From Clostridia bacterium (lineage in GTDB: Bacteria > Bacillota > Clostridia > Christensenellales > UBA3700), in contig JAIDUV010000027.1 in the NCBI GenBank assembly GCA_029060025.1, positions 36,085-100,084 of the forward strand: a stretch of DNA of 64,000 bases, read 5' to 3'. The notes under the pieces are model-generated. The model saw only the letters and a program-made list of their open reading frames with translations, searched no databases and was not told where the DNA came from. Below are positions 1 through 10,236 of this stretch, one piece after another; position 1 is the first letter of the stretch, and each line of letters opens with the position of its first letter. Both the position numbers and the translations under genes were made by a program.

Positions 1-1
1 A

Positions 2-190
2 GAAGTTGAGATAGAAGTCGTTGTCGAAACTGTTGAGGAAGCAGTTGAGGCAAAAGAAACTCAAGAAGACTTGCTCAAACAAATCAGAGACTTGCTTGCG
101 ACAATGCAACCTAAGAAGAGTGAAAAGCCGTCCGCTGCAAAGACTGCGACAAAGACGACTGCAAAAAAGACTACGAAGTCTGCAAAATAA
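2..190 (+). CDS. 3' end of a CDS truncated by the window edge; Lys/Ala/Thr-rich C-terminal tail (...KPSAAKTATKTTAKKTTKSAK*)
   Basis: Open frame from base 2 to TAA at 188-190, followed by a hairpin + T-tract terminator. Confidence 0.7.
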   Translation, partial: EVEIEVVVETVEEAVEAKETQEDLLKQIRDLLATMQPKKSEKPSAAKTATKTTAKKTTKSAK

Positions 191-208
191 TGACAATTAA
201 AATAATAG

Positions 209-240
209 ACCGCTTTTGTTGAATCAAAGGCGGTTTTTTT
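209..240 (+). terminator. Rho-independent terminator
   Basis: ACCGCttttg...caaagGCGGT followed by TTTTTTT. Confidence 0.8.
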
Positions 241-262
241 ATATGCAAAATTTAAGTTCGTA

Positions 263-291
263 TTGAAAAACGCCGTTTTGTGTGGTATAAT
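263..291 (+). promoter_or_regulatory. SigA-like promoter for the ComF-family gene
   Basis: TTGAAA (263-268), 17-nt spacer, TATAAT (286-291). Confidence 0.7.
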
Positions 292-301
292 AATTTAAAA
301 T

Positions 302-1063
302 ATGCAAAAGAAAAAATTAAAAGAATTTTTCCGTAAGATATTGTCGGAAATATTCGTAGATAAGTATAACTGTATCGTTTGCGACAGCGAGTTGCAAGAG
401 AAGTCTAGGTATGGGCTTTGCGAAGACTGTAAGAGCAAATTGCGTTTTGTCGGTGACAAGATATGCAAAAAGTGCGGTAGACTTCAACTCAACGAGGCTG
501 ATTATTGTCTCACCTGCAAAGAGCATAAGCGCGAATTTGATTTTGCTCGCTCCTGCGTGGTATACGACGACGTCGCAAAAGAAATCGTAAGAGGTATAAA
601 ATTTGGCGGTAAGAAATACTTCGCCAAGTATATTGGGAATTTTCTTGCTCAGAAGTATCAAGAGACTTTTGACGGAGTGGATATTGACGTAATCGTACCA
701 GTGCCGCTGACGAAGAAAAAGCAAATCATAAGGGGTTATAATCAATCTTGGGAAATAGCCAAGAGATTTGCAGAAACAGTGGATTTGACGGCTGACGACA
801 AAATTGTGGCAAAGGTCAAAGATAATCAAGAGCAGGCAAGATTGAGCGGCAAAGAACGCGAAGAAAATATTTTGGACGCCTTTGAAGTCAAACTTTTGGA
901 GAGAGTCGAGGGTAAAAGAGTGCTTATCATAGACGACGTTATGACTACGGGCAGTACGGCAAGCGAAATTGCAAGGGCGTTGAAGAAGGCAAAGGCTGAG
1001 GCAGTATATTTGTTGACTTTTGCAAGTACTAAATATAAAGTCGAAGAAAATCAAGAAGAGTGA
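302..1063 (+). CDS. comF: ComF family phosphoribosyltransferase-like protein
   Basis: N-terminal Cys4 zinc-finger pairs (CIVCDSEL, CKKCGRL) and PRPP-binding loop VLIIDDVMTTGST. Confidence 0.9.
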   Translation: MQKKKLKEFFRKILSEIFVDKYNCIVCDSELQEKSRYGLCEDCKSKLRFVGDKICKKCGRLQLNEADYCLTCKEHKREFDFARSCVVYDDVAKEIVRGIKFGGKKYFAKYIGNFLAQKYQETFDGVDIDVIVPVPLTKKKQIIRGYNQSWEIAKRFAETVDLTADDKIVAKVKDNQEQARLSGKEREENILDAFEVKLLERVEGKRVLIIDDVMTTGSTASEIARALKKAKAEAVYLLTFASTKYKVEENQEE

Positions 1064-1117
1064 CCGACTGTGTATAGACGCTCGACTTGCTCGCTATGCC
1101 GTCGCTACGCTCCTTAC

Positions 1118-1216
1118 AGCCTTATTTTTGCCCTATCGTCGGAACTTGGAAGTCGACGTGTACGCAAAGTACATTTGACGACTTAGTATCGCCCTAGCGC
1201 GGACAAAAATAAGACT
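1118..1216. repeat. ~100-bp extended palindromic intergenic element, copy A
   Basis: Outer arms agccTTATTTTTG / CAAAAATAAgact, inner arms AAGTCG..TGTAC / GTACA..CGACTT; second copy at 46106-46206. Confidence 0.75.
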
Positions 1217-1279
1217 AATCTTAACAGTCGTTATTGGCTGATTAGAAAAAATATAATGCTATACGGCATTGGGGGAAAT

Positions 1280-2944
1280 ATGAAGACAAGATGGTATAAA
1301 GACGCAGTAATTTATCAAATTTATCCGCGTAGTTTTTGTGATGGAAACGGTGACGGCATAGGCGATATAAGGGGTATTATATCAAAACTCGATTATATCA
1401 AAAGCCTTGGCGTGGATGCGGTATGGCTTTCGCCTGTCTACAAGTCTCCCAACGACGACAACGGCTATGACATAAGCGATTATAGGGATATAATGGACGA
1501 GTTCGGCACTCTTGACGATTGGAAAGAGATGATTGACGGTATGCATAGCCGAGACATACGGCTTATTATGGACTTGGTCGTCAATCATACGTCAGACGAA
1601 CACGCTTGGTTTGTCGAAAGCAGAAACAAAGACAGCGAGTATAGAGATTATTATATCTGGCGAAAAGGCAGAGGCAAGAACGGTAAGAAACCGCCCAACA
1701 ATTGGACGTCCAACTTCGTCGGTCCTGCGTGGGAATACGACGAGCAAAGCGGAGAATGGTATCTGCATTTGTTCTCCAAAAAACAACCCGATCTCAATTG
1801 GGAAAATCCAAAGGTACGTCAAGAAGTGGCGGATATATGCAATTATTGGTTTGACTTGGGCGTGGATGGATTTAGGTGCGACGTAATTACTTATATATCC
1901 AAAAAAGACGGCTTGCCCGACGGTAAGTTGAAATTCCCTCTTGTCGGAGACGAAAATTATATCGTCGGTCCAAATTATCACAAGTATATTCACGAACTCA
2001 ACGAGAGGAGTTTTTCCAGATACGACAGTATGACGGTAGGAGAATCTATAGGCATCACTCCCGACAACGCTTTTGACGCAATTGACGAGAGCGTGGGCGA
2101 ACTTGATACGGTCTTCAGTTTTGATCATATGGGCGTGGACTTCAAATTTAAAGTATTGCCGTCGAAGTTTAATTTTGTCAAATACAAAAAGATTTTGAAT
2201 AGGTGGCAACAACTTCCCAAGACTTGTCAGCCTACGATATTCCTTGAAAATCACGATTATCCACGCTGCTTGCCAAGATTTACGGGGGATTACGGCGACA
2301 GACGTGAACTTGCAGGTATGGCTCTTGCCACTTCGATGCTCTTTATGAGAGCAACGCCGTATATCTATCAAGGTCAGGAGATAGGTATGACGAATTGCGC
2401 TTTCAAGCAAGAAGACTATAAGGACATTATGTCCGTCAATGCTTTGAGTATGATAAAAAAAGTATGTCCGCTTCTTTTGCCGTATGCGCGCAAAGTATTA
2501 CTAAAAAGGGCAAGAGATCACGCGCGTACTCCAATGCAATGGACGGCAGGGGATAACGCGGGTTTTTCGACAGCAGAGCCCTGGATGGTCGTCAATCCCA
2601 ATTACAAGGAGATAAACGTTGAGGACAGCGAGAAAAGAAGCGATAGTCTGCTCAATTTTTACCGCAAGGCGTTGGCATTCCGCAAGGGCAAAGAAGTGAT
2701 TATCAACGGTGACTTTAGACTTGTTTGTCCAAAGAGTAAGGATATCTTTGCATATATAAGAGAATGCGAAGGCAAAAGGCTATTCGTGATAGTCAATTTC
2801 AAAAATAAGCAGGTGAATTTCAAACTTCCAAAAGAATTGACTTTTGACAACTGCGCTTTGGCTCTTTTTAATTATGCGGACTCTCCCAAAGTCTTGAATA
2901 GTATGAAGTTGAGGGAATACGAAGCGATAGTATATGAACTTTAA
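1280..2944 (+). CDS. GH13 alpha-glucosidase / oligo-1,6-glucosidase
   Basis: WYKDAVIYQIYPRSFCDGNGDGIGDIRGI, DLVVNHTSDEH, GFRCDVI, FLENHDYPR; SD GGGGG before ATG 1280. Confidence 0.93.
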   Translation: MKTRWYKDAVIYQIYPRSFCDGNGDGIGDIRGIISKLDYIKSLGVDAVWLSPVYKSPNDDNGYDISDYRDIMDEFGTLDDWKEMIDGMHSRDIRLIMDLVVNHTSDEHAWFVESRNKDSEYRDYYIWRKGRGKNGKKPPNNWTSNFVGPAWEYDEQSGEWYLHLFSKKQPDLNWENPKVRQEVADICNYWFDLGVDGFRCDVITYISKKDGLPDGKLKFPLVGDENYIVGPNYHKYIHELNERSFSRYDSMTVGESIGITPDNAFDAIDESVGELDTVFSFDHMGVDFKFKVLPSKFNFVKYKKILNRWQQLPKTCQPTIFLENHDYPRCLPRFTGDYGDRRELAGMALATSMLFMRATPYIYQGQEIGMTNCAFKQEDYKDIMSVNALSMIKKVCPLLLPYARKVLLKRARDHARTPMQWTAGDNAGFSTAEPWMVVNPNYKEINVEDSEKRSDSLLNFYRKALAFRKGKEVIINGDFRLVCPKSKDIFAYIRECEGKRLFVIVNFKNKQVNFKLPKELTFDNCALALFNYADSPKVLNSMKLREYEAIVYEL

Positions 2945-3089
2945 ATTTACCGCTAACGTCAAATAATGTAGCAATTGAGAACGTGTTAGATGAGTTTTGC
3001 GAAATCTAAAGGCTTGCTATAAATGAGATTTATCGACTGCGCTCAAAATGACTTAAAACACAGTCTATTAACATAATAAACACGACGTA

Positions 3090-3128
3090 AAATGCGCCTC
3101 CTCGTTTAGTTCATCGAAGAGGCGCATA
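3090..3128 (-). terminator. Stem-loop terminator after the MFS gene
   Basis: ATGCGCCTC...GAGGCGCAT then TTTT on the minus strand. Confidence 0.6.
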
Positions 3129-3150
3129 GTTGTTATGGATAATATTATAT

Positions 3151-4800
3151 TTATTCTTTCTTGGACGGATTTTCTTGTTCTTCCGCGACTTCTTTAGTTA
3201 TTGCTTGAGTAGTAACATCTCCGCCTTTTTCTAAAGAATTATCGCTGATTTCGGGAGTGGCTACTTGAATGTCAGGCGTTGCGTCGGGTGATTGCGGAGT
3301 ATTCTCCGTATCAGATTCAGCCAAATGTTGAAGACGCTGAGCGCGCAATACCTCAAGTTGTTTGTTGATGGCGTCTCGCTTTTTGGTAGTAAGTCTATAG
3401 CCAATCATAGGCAGTAGAGACAGCACAAAGCACAGACCTACGAATATAGTGTAGAAGAATACAAGTCTTATCTTTGTCGATTGACTTTGAATATCCGTAC
3501 CTTGTTGATAATTGCATACTTTGAGAAGAATCGTGGGAGTAAGAATACCAGTGATAACAGTCATAATAGTGGTGACTATCGTCGACGAAAAACTCACTGT
3601 GCCTTCAAGGCGTTTGCCGCCGCTTTGCAATTCTATCTCATTGAGCACGTCTGCGTTGAATATGTTTGGCAAAAGATTTGAAGAACCAAATTGAAGACCT
3701 ATTAGGAAAAGACTTGCAATAAAGGCTATTTGCCAACCTATGCCGCCTTGCTTAAAATAAAGAAATGCAATAAAGAATGCCAATGTGTTGGCGAGCAGAG
3801 AATATATGCCGAATATTGTGTATACTTTTATTGGATCGATTTTCTTTATCATCTTGCGGACGATAAGCATACTGACGACCGTTCCGATACCGGTGGGTAG
3901 TCCTATAAGAATAAACTTTGACGTGTCGCCCAATAATGCGCCGGCAACGAAAATACCAAAGCCCATTCCGAGTAATCGCACCTCTCTTATTGCGTTGGTA
4001 AGCGTCAAAAACCAAAAATTCTTGTTCTTTACCACGTGTGACATACCTTCAAAAGGCGAATTCTTTTTTTCGTTGTATGGTACGCGCTCTTTGACTTTGA
4101 GCATAGCGTTGACCATAAATGCTACGTACAGTATTGCGCACAAACCCAACGCGATAATATACATTGTGTTTTTTGAATAATGTCCGCTTGTTATGTTGCC
4201 GTCTTCGTCGTATTTGTATTGGAAAAATCCAAATATCAATATAATCACGAGCGGAGCAGACTGCATAATGGAATTGAAAAATCCATTTGTGGAGAGAAGC
4301 GAATTGCGTTCTTTCTCGTTGGGGGTCATCACTATTGCTGTTGAGTTTGCCGTAGCCGTAAGAGTGACGAGTCCGTTGTATATCACGTTGACTGCCACCA
4401 GATAAAACATTGCCTGCCAAGTATTGGCGTTGGAAAACGGCGTATAGAACATCAAAAAACCAAACAAGCCCATAGGTATTGCCGATATCAAAGCAATAGG
4501 ACGGAATTTACCTCTCTTGCCGTGAAAATTATCAATAAATACCATTATGCCAAATCCTACGACAAAGCCAAGTAAAGCCACAATTACGTTGAGAATTTGT
4601 TGATTGGTCTCGTTGAGTTTGATAATGTTGTTGACGTAATCACTTTTGTAATTGGTAATCATACCGATGAACATACTGTAAAAGCCTGTTCCCAGCACAT
4701 ATGAAAATAATTCGTGTTTGGAGATATGGTTTTTTGTCGAATCGAGATTGTCGACGGTAATTACGTTGTCTTCAACCTGTCTTGACTTGCGTTTTGACAT
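3151..4800 (-). CDS. MFS/GPH-type sugar transporter with long polar C-terminal tail
   Basis: ~12 hydrophobic segments; KHELFSYVLGTGFYSMFIGMITNYKSDYV N-terminus typical of GPH/MFS sugar symporters; adjacent to GH13. Confidence 0.8.
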   Translation of the reverse strand: MSKRKSRQVEDNVITVDNLDSTKNHISKHELFSYVLGTGFYSMFIGMITNYKSDYVNNIIKLNETNQQILNVIVALLGFVVGFGIMVFIDNFHGKRGKFRPIALISAIPMGLFGFLMFYTPFSNANTWQAMFYLVAVNVIYNGLVTLTATANSTAIVMTPNEKERNSLLSTNGFFNSIMQSAPLVIILIFGFFQYKYDEDGNITSGHYSKNTMYIIALGLCAILYVAFMVNAMLKVKERVPYNEKKNSPFEGMSHVVKNKNFWFLTLTNAIREVRLLGMGFGIFVAGALLGDTSKFILIGLPTGIGTVVSMLIVRKMIKKIDPIKVYTIFGIYSLLANTLAFFIAFLYFKQGGIGWQIAFIASLFLIGLQFGSSNLLPNIFNADVLNEIELQSGGKRLEGTVSFSSTIVTTIMTVITGILTPTILLKVCNYQQGTDIQSQSTKIRLVFFYTIFVGLCFVLSLLPMIGYRLTTKKRDAINKQLEVLRAQRLQHLAESDTENTPQSPDATPDIQVATPEISDNSLEKGGDVTTQAITKEVAEEQENPSKKE

Positions 4801-5084
4801 TTAACCTCCAAAAAACTACATAAATTTTCATATTTAATACATAGATATTAAATACTTAATAATTATATCATACATATAATCATATTGCAAGGGATATAAT
4901 TAGAAAGTTTTGTTCGACAATATTAAACTCTAGGCGGTTATATATTTATTCATTGCGCTTGAGACGTATATGGTTATATAAAAGATAGGCAATTTACCAA
5001 ATGAATTTGAGTAAATTGTAATGTATTAAAGATATTCAACGTAATAGTTTAGATATGAAATCAAATAATAGCGGAATAGATTAT

Positions 5085-5120
5085 AAAAAAAGACAAATCT
5101 AAATTAGATTTGTCTTTTTT
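5085..5120 (-). terminator. Terminator of tRNA-Asn
   Basis: AAAAAAGACAAATCTAA/TTTAGATTTGTCTTTTTTT immediately after the tRNA 3' end. Confidence 0.8.
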
Positions 5121-5195
5121 GGCGCCCTCAATAGGACTCGAACCTATGACACTGCGGTTAACAGCCGCATGCTCTACCGACTGAGCTATAAGGGC
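5120..5195 (-). tRNA. tRNA-Asn(GTT), CCA encoded
   Basis: Cloverleaf: acceptor GCCCTTA/TGAGGGC, anticodon loop CTGTTAA, T-loop TTCGAGT, 3' GCCA. Confidence 0.96.
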
Positions 5196-5427
5196 AATTT
5201 GCTGTTGAGCATATTTATATTAAAGTAAATTGACGTAATTGTCAAGAGTTTTTTCTCAATTTTTTAAAAAATTGTTTTTACGCTTTAGTTGCGTCAATTT
5301 AATATATGAAAAATCTGATAAATGAGTGCTAACATATAGTAAAAATATATTTGATATAGCAACAGAAATTAGTATTGACAATTATTTTAAAAATTAGTTA
5401 TACTATAAAAAGTCAAGGAGATATATT

Positions 5428-5748
5428 ATGGAACACAATGAGGTTTGGCAATCAATATACAATTCTTTTGCTAAAAGTCCAAGAGACGTGATTACAATTC
5501 CAAAGTCAAAAAAGGGTAAATGGTTTTTTGTTTATACGCAAAAAGACGGCGTATTTATAGAGAAGGGAAGAGAGCATACCGACGCCTGTAAAATCAAAGG
5601 AAGAAGACGATTGGAAGAAAAGAAGTGCAAAGAGATGCTTGACATATATTACAGAAGATGCGACGGACAGAGCGTGGCAAAAGAGGCTGCGTCGACTACG
5701 TATAATCAAGTATATTGGTATGGGATATTTGCCGCATTGGGTATATAG
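5428..5748 (+). CDS. Hypothetical protein (106 aa)
   Basis: SD AAGGAG before ATG; promoter TTGACA/TATACT upstream; no family recognised. Confidence 0.7.
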   Translation: MEHNEVWQSIYNSFAKSPRDVITIPKSKKGKWFFVYTQKDGVFIEKGREHTDACKIKGRRRLEEKKCKEMLDIYYRRCDGQSVAKEAASTTYNQVYWYGIFAALGI

Positions 5749-5757
5749 GAGGGTATT

Positions 5758-6507
5758 ATGAGATACTATGCAGTGGCGGATATACACGGATATTATACGC
5801 AATTGATAGAGGCGTTGAAAGACAAGGGTTTTTTTGAGGACAAGGGACCTCGCAAATTGGTAGTTTGCGGAGATTTATTTGACAGAGGCAGAGAAGCCAA
5901 AGAATTGCAGACCTTTATTCTTGACCTTATGGAAAAAGACGAAGTAATTTTGATAAGAGGCAATCACGAGGATTTGTTTATGCAATTGCTTGATCTTGAC
6001 AAAGGTTATCCTGTGCATCCTCACGTACGCAACGGTACGTATAACACAGGTTTACAACTGATAGAAAGCGACGACACAAAGTCAATTCTAAATCCCAATA
6101 GTTACGTCCAAGGCGCGCGCAAGACGCCTTACGTTGCAAAGATAATTCCGTCTATGCTCGATTATTTTGAGACGGAGCATTATATATTCGTTCACGGTTG
6201 GATACCTTGCGGAAACATAGGTCAAGTAAGATATTTTGAGGATTGGCGCAATGCAGACAAGGATATATGGGAAGGGGCAAGATGGCTCAACGGTATGCAA
6301 ATGTGGCGCGAGTGTATTAGAGAAGAAGGCAAGACTATCGTATGCGGACACTTTCACACCTCGTTCGGTCACAGCAGAATACGAGGCAAGTGCGCAGAGT
6401 ACGGAGAAGGCGCAGATTTCTCTCCCTTTATTGACGAGGGAATAATCGCGCTTGACGCCTGTACTGCGCATAGCGGTTTTGTCAATTGCGTAGTCATAGA
6501 CGATTGA
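5758..6507 (+). CDS. Calcineurin-like metallophosphoesterase (protein-phosphatase/Ap4A-hydrolase type)
   Basis: VADIHGYY, VVCGDLFDRG, LIRGNHED motifs. Confidence 0.92.
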   Translation: MRYYAVADIHGYYTQLIEALKDKGFFEDKGPRKLVVCGDLFDRGREAKELQTFILDLMEKDEVILIRGNHEDLFMQLLDLDKGYPVHPHVRNGTYNTGLQLIESDDTKSILNPNSYVQGARKTPYVAKIIPSMLDYFETEHYIFVHGWIPCGNIGQVRYFEDWRNADKDIWEGARWLNGMQMWRECIREEGKTIVCGHFHTSFGHSRIRGKCAEYGEGADFSPFIDEGIIALDACTAHSGFVNCVVIDD

Positions 6508-7400
6508 TGCAGTATATGAAAAAAGGTTTGATATTAGTAAACGCTTATACGAGGCAGGAGCGCAGTTTAAATCAGTCCAAGAGGCTTAAAGAAGAGTTGG
6601 AAAAAAACGGCGTAGATATTGATATTAAAAGAAATGATTTCTTTATTGCTCAAATTGACAATGACGGAGAGATAATAAGCAAAGCCAAAGATTACGACTT
6701 TTGCGTATACTTAGATAAGGACAAGTATATTTCGCTTATGCTAGAAAAGTCGGGTATGCGGCTTTTTAATTCGCACAACGCTATTCAGGCTTGCGACGAT
6801 AAGATGCAGACGGCAATTTTGTTGGCGCAACACGATATTCCTATGCCGCGCACTTTGCCAGGGCTGCTGTGCTATGAAAATCAAAAGTTGATAGTCGACG
6901 CAATTCAAAGGGTTGCCGAGGCTTTGGGATTTCCTGTGATAGTCAAGTCAAGTTACGGTTCTCTTGGCAAAGAGGTGTATAAGGCAAACGATATGGCTGA
7001 ATTGTGTCAGATTGCGGAAAAACTAAAGTTTTCGCCTCACTTGTTTCAAGAATTTATACAAGAAAGTTATGGTAAAGATATTCGAGTAATTGTCATTGGC
7101 GGAAAGGTGGCAGCGGCAATGTTGCGTCAGTCAAAAGGAGACTTTAGATCAAATATTGAATTGGGCGGCGAAGGTAAAAATATCATTCTCCCGAAAGAGG
7201 CACAAGCGTTATGCGAGAAGTCCGCACATTTACTTGGTCTTGATTACTGCGGCATAGACGTACTGTTGGGAGAGAATAAATATTATATTTGTGAAGTAAA
7301 TTCCAATGCGTTTTTTGGCGGTATAGAGGAGGTCACCGGTATAAATGTCGCAGAAAAATATGCCGGTTATATCTGCCAAAAGGTTTACGGCAAAGATTGA
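6507..7400 (+). CDS. RimK-like ATP-grasp protein
   Basis: VIVKSSYGSLGKEVYKA, FQEFIQESYGKDIRVIVIGGKVAAAMLR, YICEVNSNAFF; ATG overlaps the upstream stop codon. Confidence 0.88.
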   Translation: MQYMKKGLILVNAYTRQERSLNQSKRLKEELEKNGVDIDIKRNDFFIAQIDNDGEIISKAKDYDFCVYLDKDKYISLMLEKSGMRLFNSHNAIQACDDKMQTAILLAQHDIPMPRTLPGLLCYENQKLIVDAIQRVAEALGFPVIVKSSYGSLGKEVYKANDMAELCQIAEKLKFSPHLFQEFIQESYGKDIRVIVIGGKVAAAMLRQSKGDFRSNIELGGEGKNIILPKEAQALCEKSAHLLGLDYCGIDVLLGENKYYICEVNSNAFFGGIEEVTGINVAEKYAGYICQKVYGKD

Positions 7401-7420
7401 ATAATCAAACTTAAAGTATT

Positions 7421-7455
7421 TGACCCGCTTTTATCAGCGGGTCATTTTGCGTTTT
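7421..7455. terminator. Terminator hairpin between convergent genes
   Basis: TGACCCGCT tttatc AGCGGGTCA followed by TTTT. Confidence 0.7.
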
Positions 7456-9949
7456 ATTTAGATTGTTTTGCTTGTTTTGCTTCTGCTTTGGCTTTTGCTT
7501 TTTCGGCTTTTTTCTTTGCCTTGTCTTCTTCGTCTCCGCCTATGTTTTTAAGTACCATACCCACGCCCTTGAAGAATTTGCCGTTCATAATCGTCACGAC
7601 GCCGTCGACCATCTTCATATTGAACATACCTTGGGAGGAGAATGCCAGCGCTCTCATTGGGGAAGTCTTCATTACTTCGTAAATCATAAGATAGTTGGGA
7701 TCGTCCTTTTTGGCTTTCATACTCATTCTTATAGCAGGCTTTGCTATCTTGAGCGCAAACCTTGCAAGTCCGCTGGTATTTGCCATATCTTCAAAAGAAT
7801 CGTCTTCGGTGAACTCGCCTTTCTTTGCAATGCGGTAATCTTCTTTGATATTCAGTCTAGCCATTGCCAAGAACTCTTCCTTGGTAATCTCTTTGTTTGC
7901 GTCTGGAGCGCAATACCAAGAATCTGCCGGAGTGGGGATGATTTCGGCGGTATCAGTTGATTTGACGGTTACGCTGTCTTGAAGACGGATATCTCTGCTT
8001 GAAGCGCCTATCATAATCTTAAATTCTCCGCTTTCTACCTGCCAATCTCCTGCATTGACGTTGTAGAAGGCAAAACTGCGTTTGTCAAGGCTGAACGTAA
8101 CTCTTTTCTTTTCGCCTGCCTTGAGGAATACCTTTTCAAAGCCTTTAAGTTGTTGGTATGGGGTATATACGCTTGATTCTACGTCGTTTACGTAAAGTTG
8201 GATTATCTCTTTGCCGTCCATATCTCCCACGTTTTGCACGTCTACTGTAGCCGTCAAAATTTCTTTGTCGGTTATGTTCTTTGAAGATAGGGTGAGATTG
8301 GAATATTCAAACTTTGTGTATGAAAGTCCGTGACCGAATGGGAAGAGTACAGGAGCGTTTGCCGTGTTGAAATATCTATATCCCACGTAAAGCCCCTCTC
8401 TGTATTCCACGCTGAATCTAGCGCCGGGGAAGTTCTGAGTTGAAGGTACGTCTTCAAGTTTGAGCGCAAATGTCTCTGCCAGTTTTCCGCAAGGATTTGC
8501 TTTGCCGAGCAGGAGATCTACGCAAGCGTCGCCAGACGACTGACCGCCGAGATACATACAAAGCACGCTGCGCACCTTGTCTATCCAAGGCATTTCCACG
8601 CTTGAGCCCATTGTGAGCACTACGTTGACGTTTTTGTTGACTTGAGTAAGTTCTTCGATCAACAAGTCGTGACTTTGAGGCATATTTATATGCTTTCTGT
8701 CAAAGCCTTCTGCTTCATATTTTTCCGGCAAGCCCGCGACTACGAGCACTGTGTCATAATTCTTTGCGAGTTCGACTGCGTTTTTGCGGAGTTTTGCATT
8801 CTTCTTGACTGATTCGTCGGAGAGGTCGTAACCGCTTGTGAATTCATATTCGATACCTGCGTCGCGCAGACTTTGTTCTACGGTTGAAATCTTGGTGCAG
8901 TTGACAAAAGAAGAGCCTGCGCCTTGGAATCTAGGCTCTATTGCAAGTTCGCCGACTAGCAAGATTTTTTGAGCCTGGAGTGGCAGCGAGCCGTCATTTT
9001 TGAGCAATACGGCGCTTTCTTTTGCGATATTCTTCGCAATCTGATAATGTTCTTCTTTGTCGTAAGTTGCGTCTTTTGGATTTTTTGTCGACTTCATAAC
9101 GAGATCGAGTATTCTATCTACAGCCGTATCAAGTACGCTCTCGTCAAGCGAGCCGTCTTGCACTGCTTTGACGATAAGTTTGTCGTTCATTCCGCCGCTT
9201 GACGGCATTTCGAGGTCGTGGCCTGCTTTGAGACCTTTCACGCGCTTGTTGGTAGCGCCCCAGTCACTGACGACTAGTCCTTCAAATCCCCATTCGTCTC
9301 TCAAGACTTTGTTAAGCAAAAATTCGTTTTCAGTTGCGTACGTATCGTTGATGAGATTATATGACGCCATAATAGTGCGCGGTTGAGATTGCTTTACTGC
9401 AATTTCAAACGGCAAAAGATAAATTTCTCTAAGCGTTCTCTCGTCGACGACGGAGTTGATAGTCATACGGTAAGTTTCTTGATTGTTTGCGCAATAGTGC
9501 TTGATTGACGTGCCGATATTCTTGCTTTGCACGCCGTCGATAAAACTTGCTGAAAGCATACCCGCAAGATATGGGTCTTCGGAGAAGTATTCAAAGTTAC
9601 GTCCGCAAAGAGGGCTTCTCTTGATATTTGTGCCGGGGCCTAGTACCAAAGCCACGTTTTCGGCTACGGCTTCTTCGCCAATTGCCTGTCCCAGTTGGTT
9701 GAGTAGCGCTTTGTCCCAAGACGACGCCGTTGCCGACGCGGTGGGGAAGCATATAGCGTCAACCGATACGTTTAGACTTGTTGAGACGCCGCTATCGTCT
9801 TGCTTTCTCAATCCGTGAGGTCCGTCGCACATCATTACGGACGGTATACCCAATCTTTCGATTGCTTTTGTGTGCCACATATCTTTGCCCGAACATAGAC
9901 TAGCCTTTTCTTCCAAAGACATTTGGGCAATTAAATCTGCATATTTCAT
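7454..9949 (-). CDS. GH3 family beta-glucosidase-like protein with Lys/Ala-rich C-terminal tail
   Basis: MMCDGPHGLRKQ, GRNFEYFSEDPYL, VVSDWGA, FPFGHGLSYTKFEYSNL; SD GGGAGTG before ATG 9949. Confidence 0.93.
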   Translation of the reverse strand: MKYADLIAQMSLEEKASLCSGKDMWHTKAIERLGIPSVMMCDGPHGLRKQDDSGVSTSLNVSVDAICFPTASATASSWDKALLNQLGQAIGEEAVAENVALVLGPGTNIKRSPLCGRNFEYFSEDPYLAGMLSASFIDGVQSKNIGTSIKHYCANNQETYRMTINSVVDERTLREIYLLPFEIAVKQSQPRTIMASYNLINDTYATENEFLLNKVLRDEWGFEGLVVSDWGATNKRVKGLKAGHDLEMPSSGGMNDKLIVKAVQDGSLDESVLDTAVDRILDLVMKSTKNPKDATYDKEEHYQIAKNIAKESAVLLKNDGSLPLQAQKILLVGELAIEPRFQGAGSSFVNCTKISTVEQSLRDAGIEYEFTSGYDLSDESVKKNAKLRKNAVELAKNYDTVLVVAGLPEKYEAEGFDRKHINMPQSHDLLIEELTQVNKNVNVVLTMGSSVEMPWIDKVRSVLCMYLGGQSSGDACVDLLLGKANPCGKLAETFALKLEDVPSTQNFPGARFSVEYREGLYVGYRYFNTANAPVLFPFGHGLSYTKFEYSNLTLSSKNITDKEILTATVDVQNVGDMDGKEIIQLYVNDVESSVYTPYQQLKGFEKVFLKAGEKKRVTFSLDKRSFAFYNVNAGDWQVESGEFKIMIGASSRDIRLQDSVTVKSTDTAEIIPTPADSWYCAPDANKEITKEEFLAMARLNIKEDYRIAKKGEFTEDDSFEDMANTSGLARFALKIAKPAIRMSMKAKKDDPNYLMIYEVMKTSPMRALAFSSQGMFNMKMVDGVVTIMNGKFFKGVGMVLKNIGGDEEDKAKKKAEKAKAKAEAKQAKQSK

Positions 9950-10149
9950 AAAGTTCACTCCCATTGTTATCTAAAATAACATTATAATAATATCATATAA
10001 AAATAGCAATTTCAATAATTTTTTATAGAAATTTGTTGATTTGACATATAAAAACTATGGTTTTTTAATTTATTTTGCATTTTTATATTTGAAGCGAAGA
10101 TTGATTTATGGCAAAAAAATTTTGCAAAGGGAAGTGATTTAGAGTACGA

Positions 10150-10173
10150 AAAATACGGCATTTCTGCCGTATT
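10150..10173 (-). terminator. Stem-loop terminator of the HTH gene
   Basis: AATACGGCA gaaa TGCCGTATTTTT on minus strand. Confidence 0.6.
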
Positions 10174-10236
10174 CCGTCATTTTACATACTAGATATAAGT
10201 CGACAAGCGTCTTATATCTATACGCTTAAGAGTAAA

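Noticed and set aside
317-1054. Long antisense ORF (245 aa) opposite the ComF-family gene
   Set aside because: Shadow ORF of a clear coding gene; no SD and no recognisable family.
1592-2410. 272-aa antisense ORF opposite the GH13 gene
   Set aside because: Composition mirrors the sense gene; no family or SD. Same reasoning for antisense ORFs at 39167-39967, 48027-48794, 50752-51690, 55140-55751 and 62526-63380.
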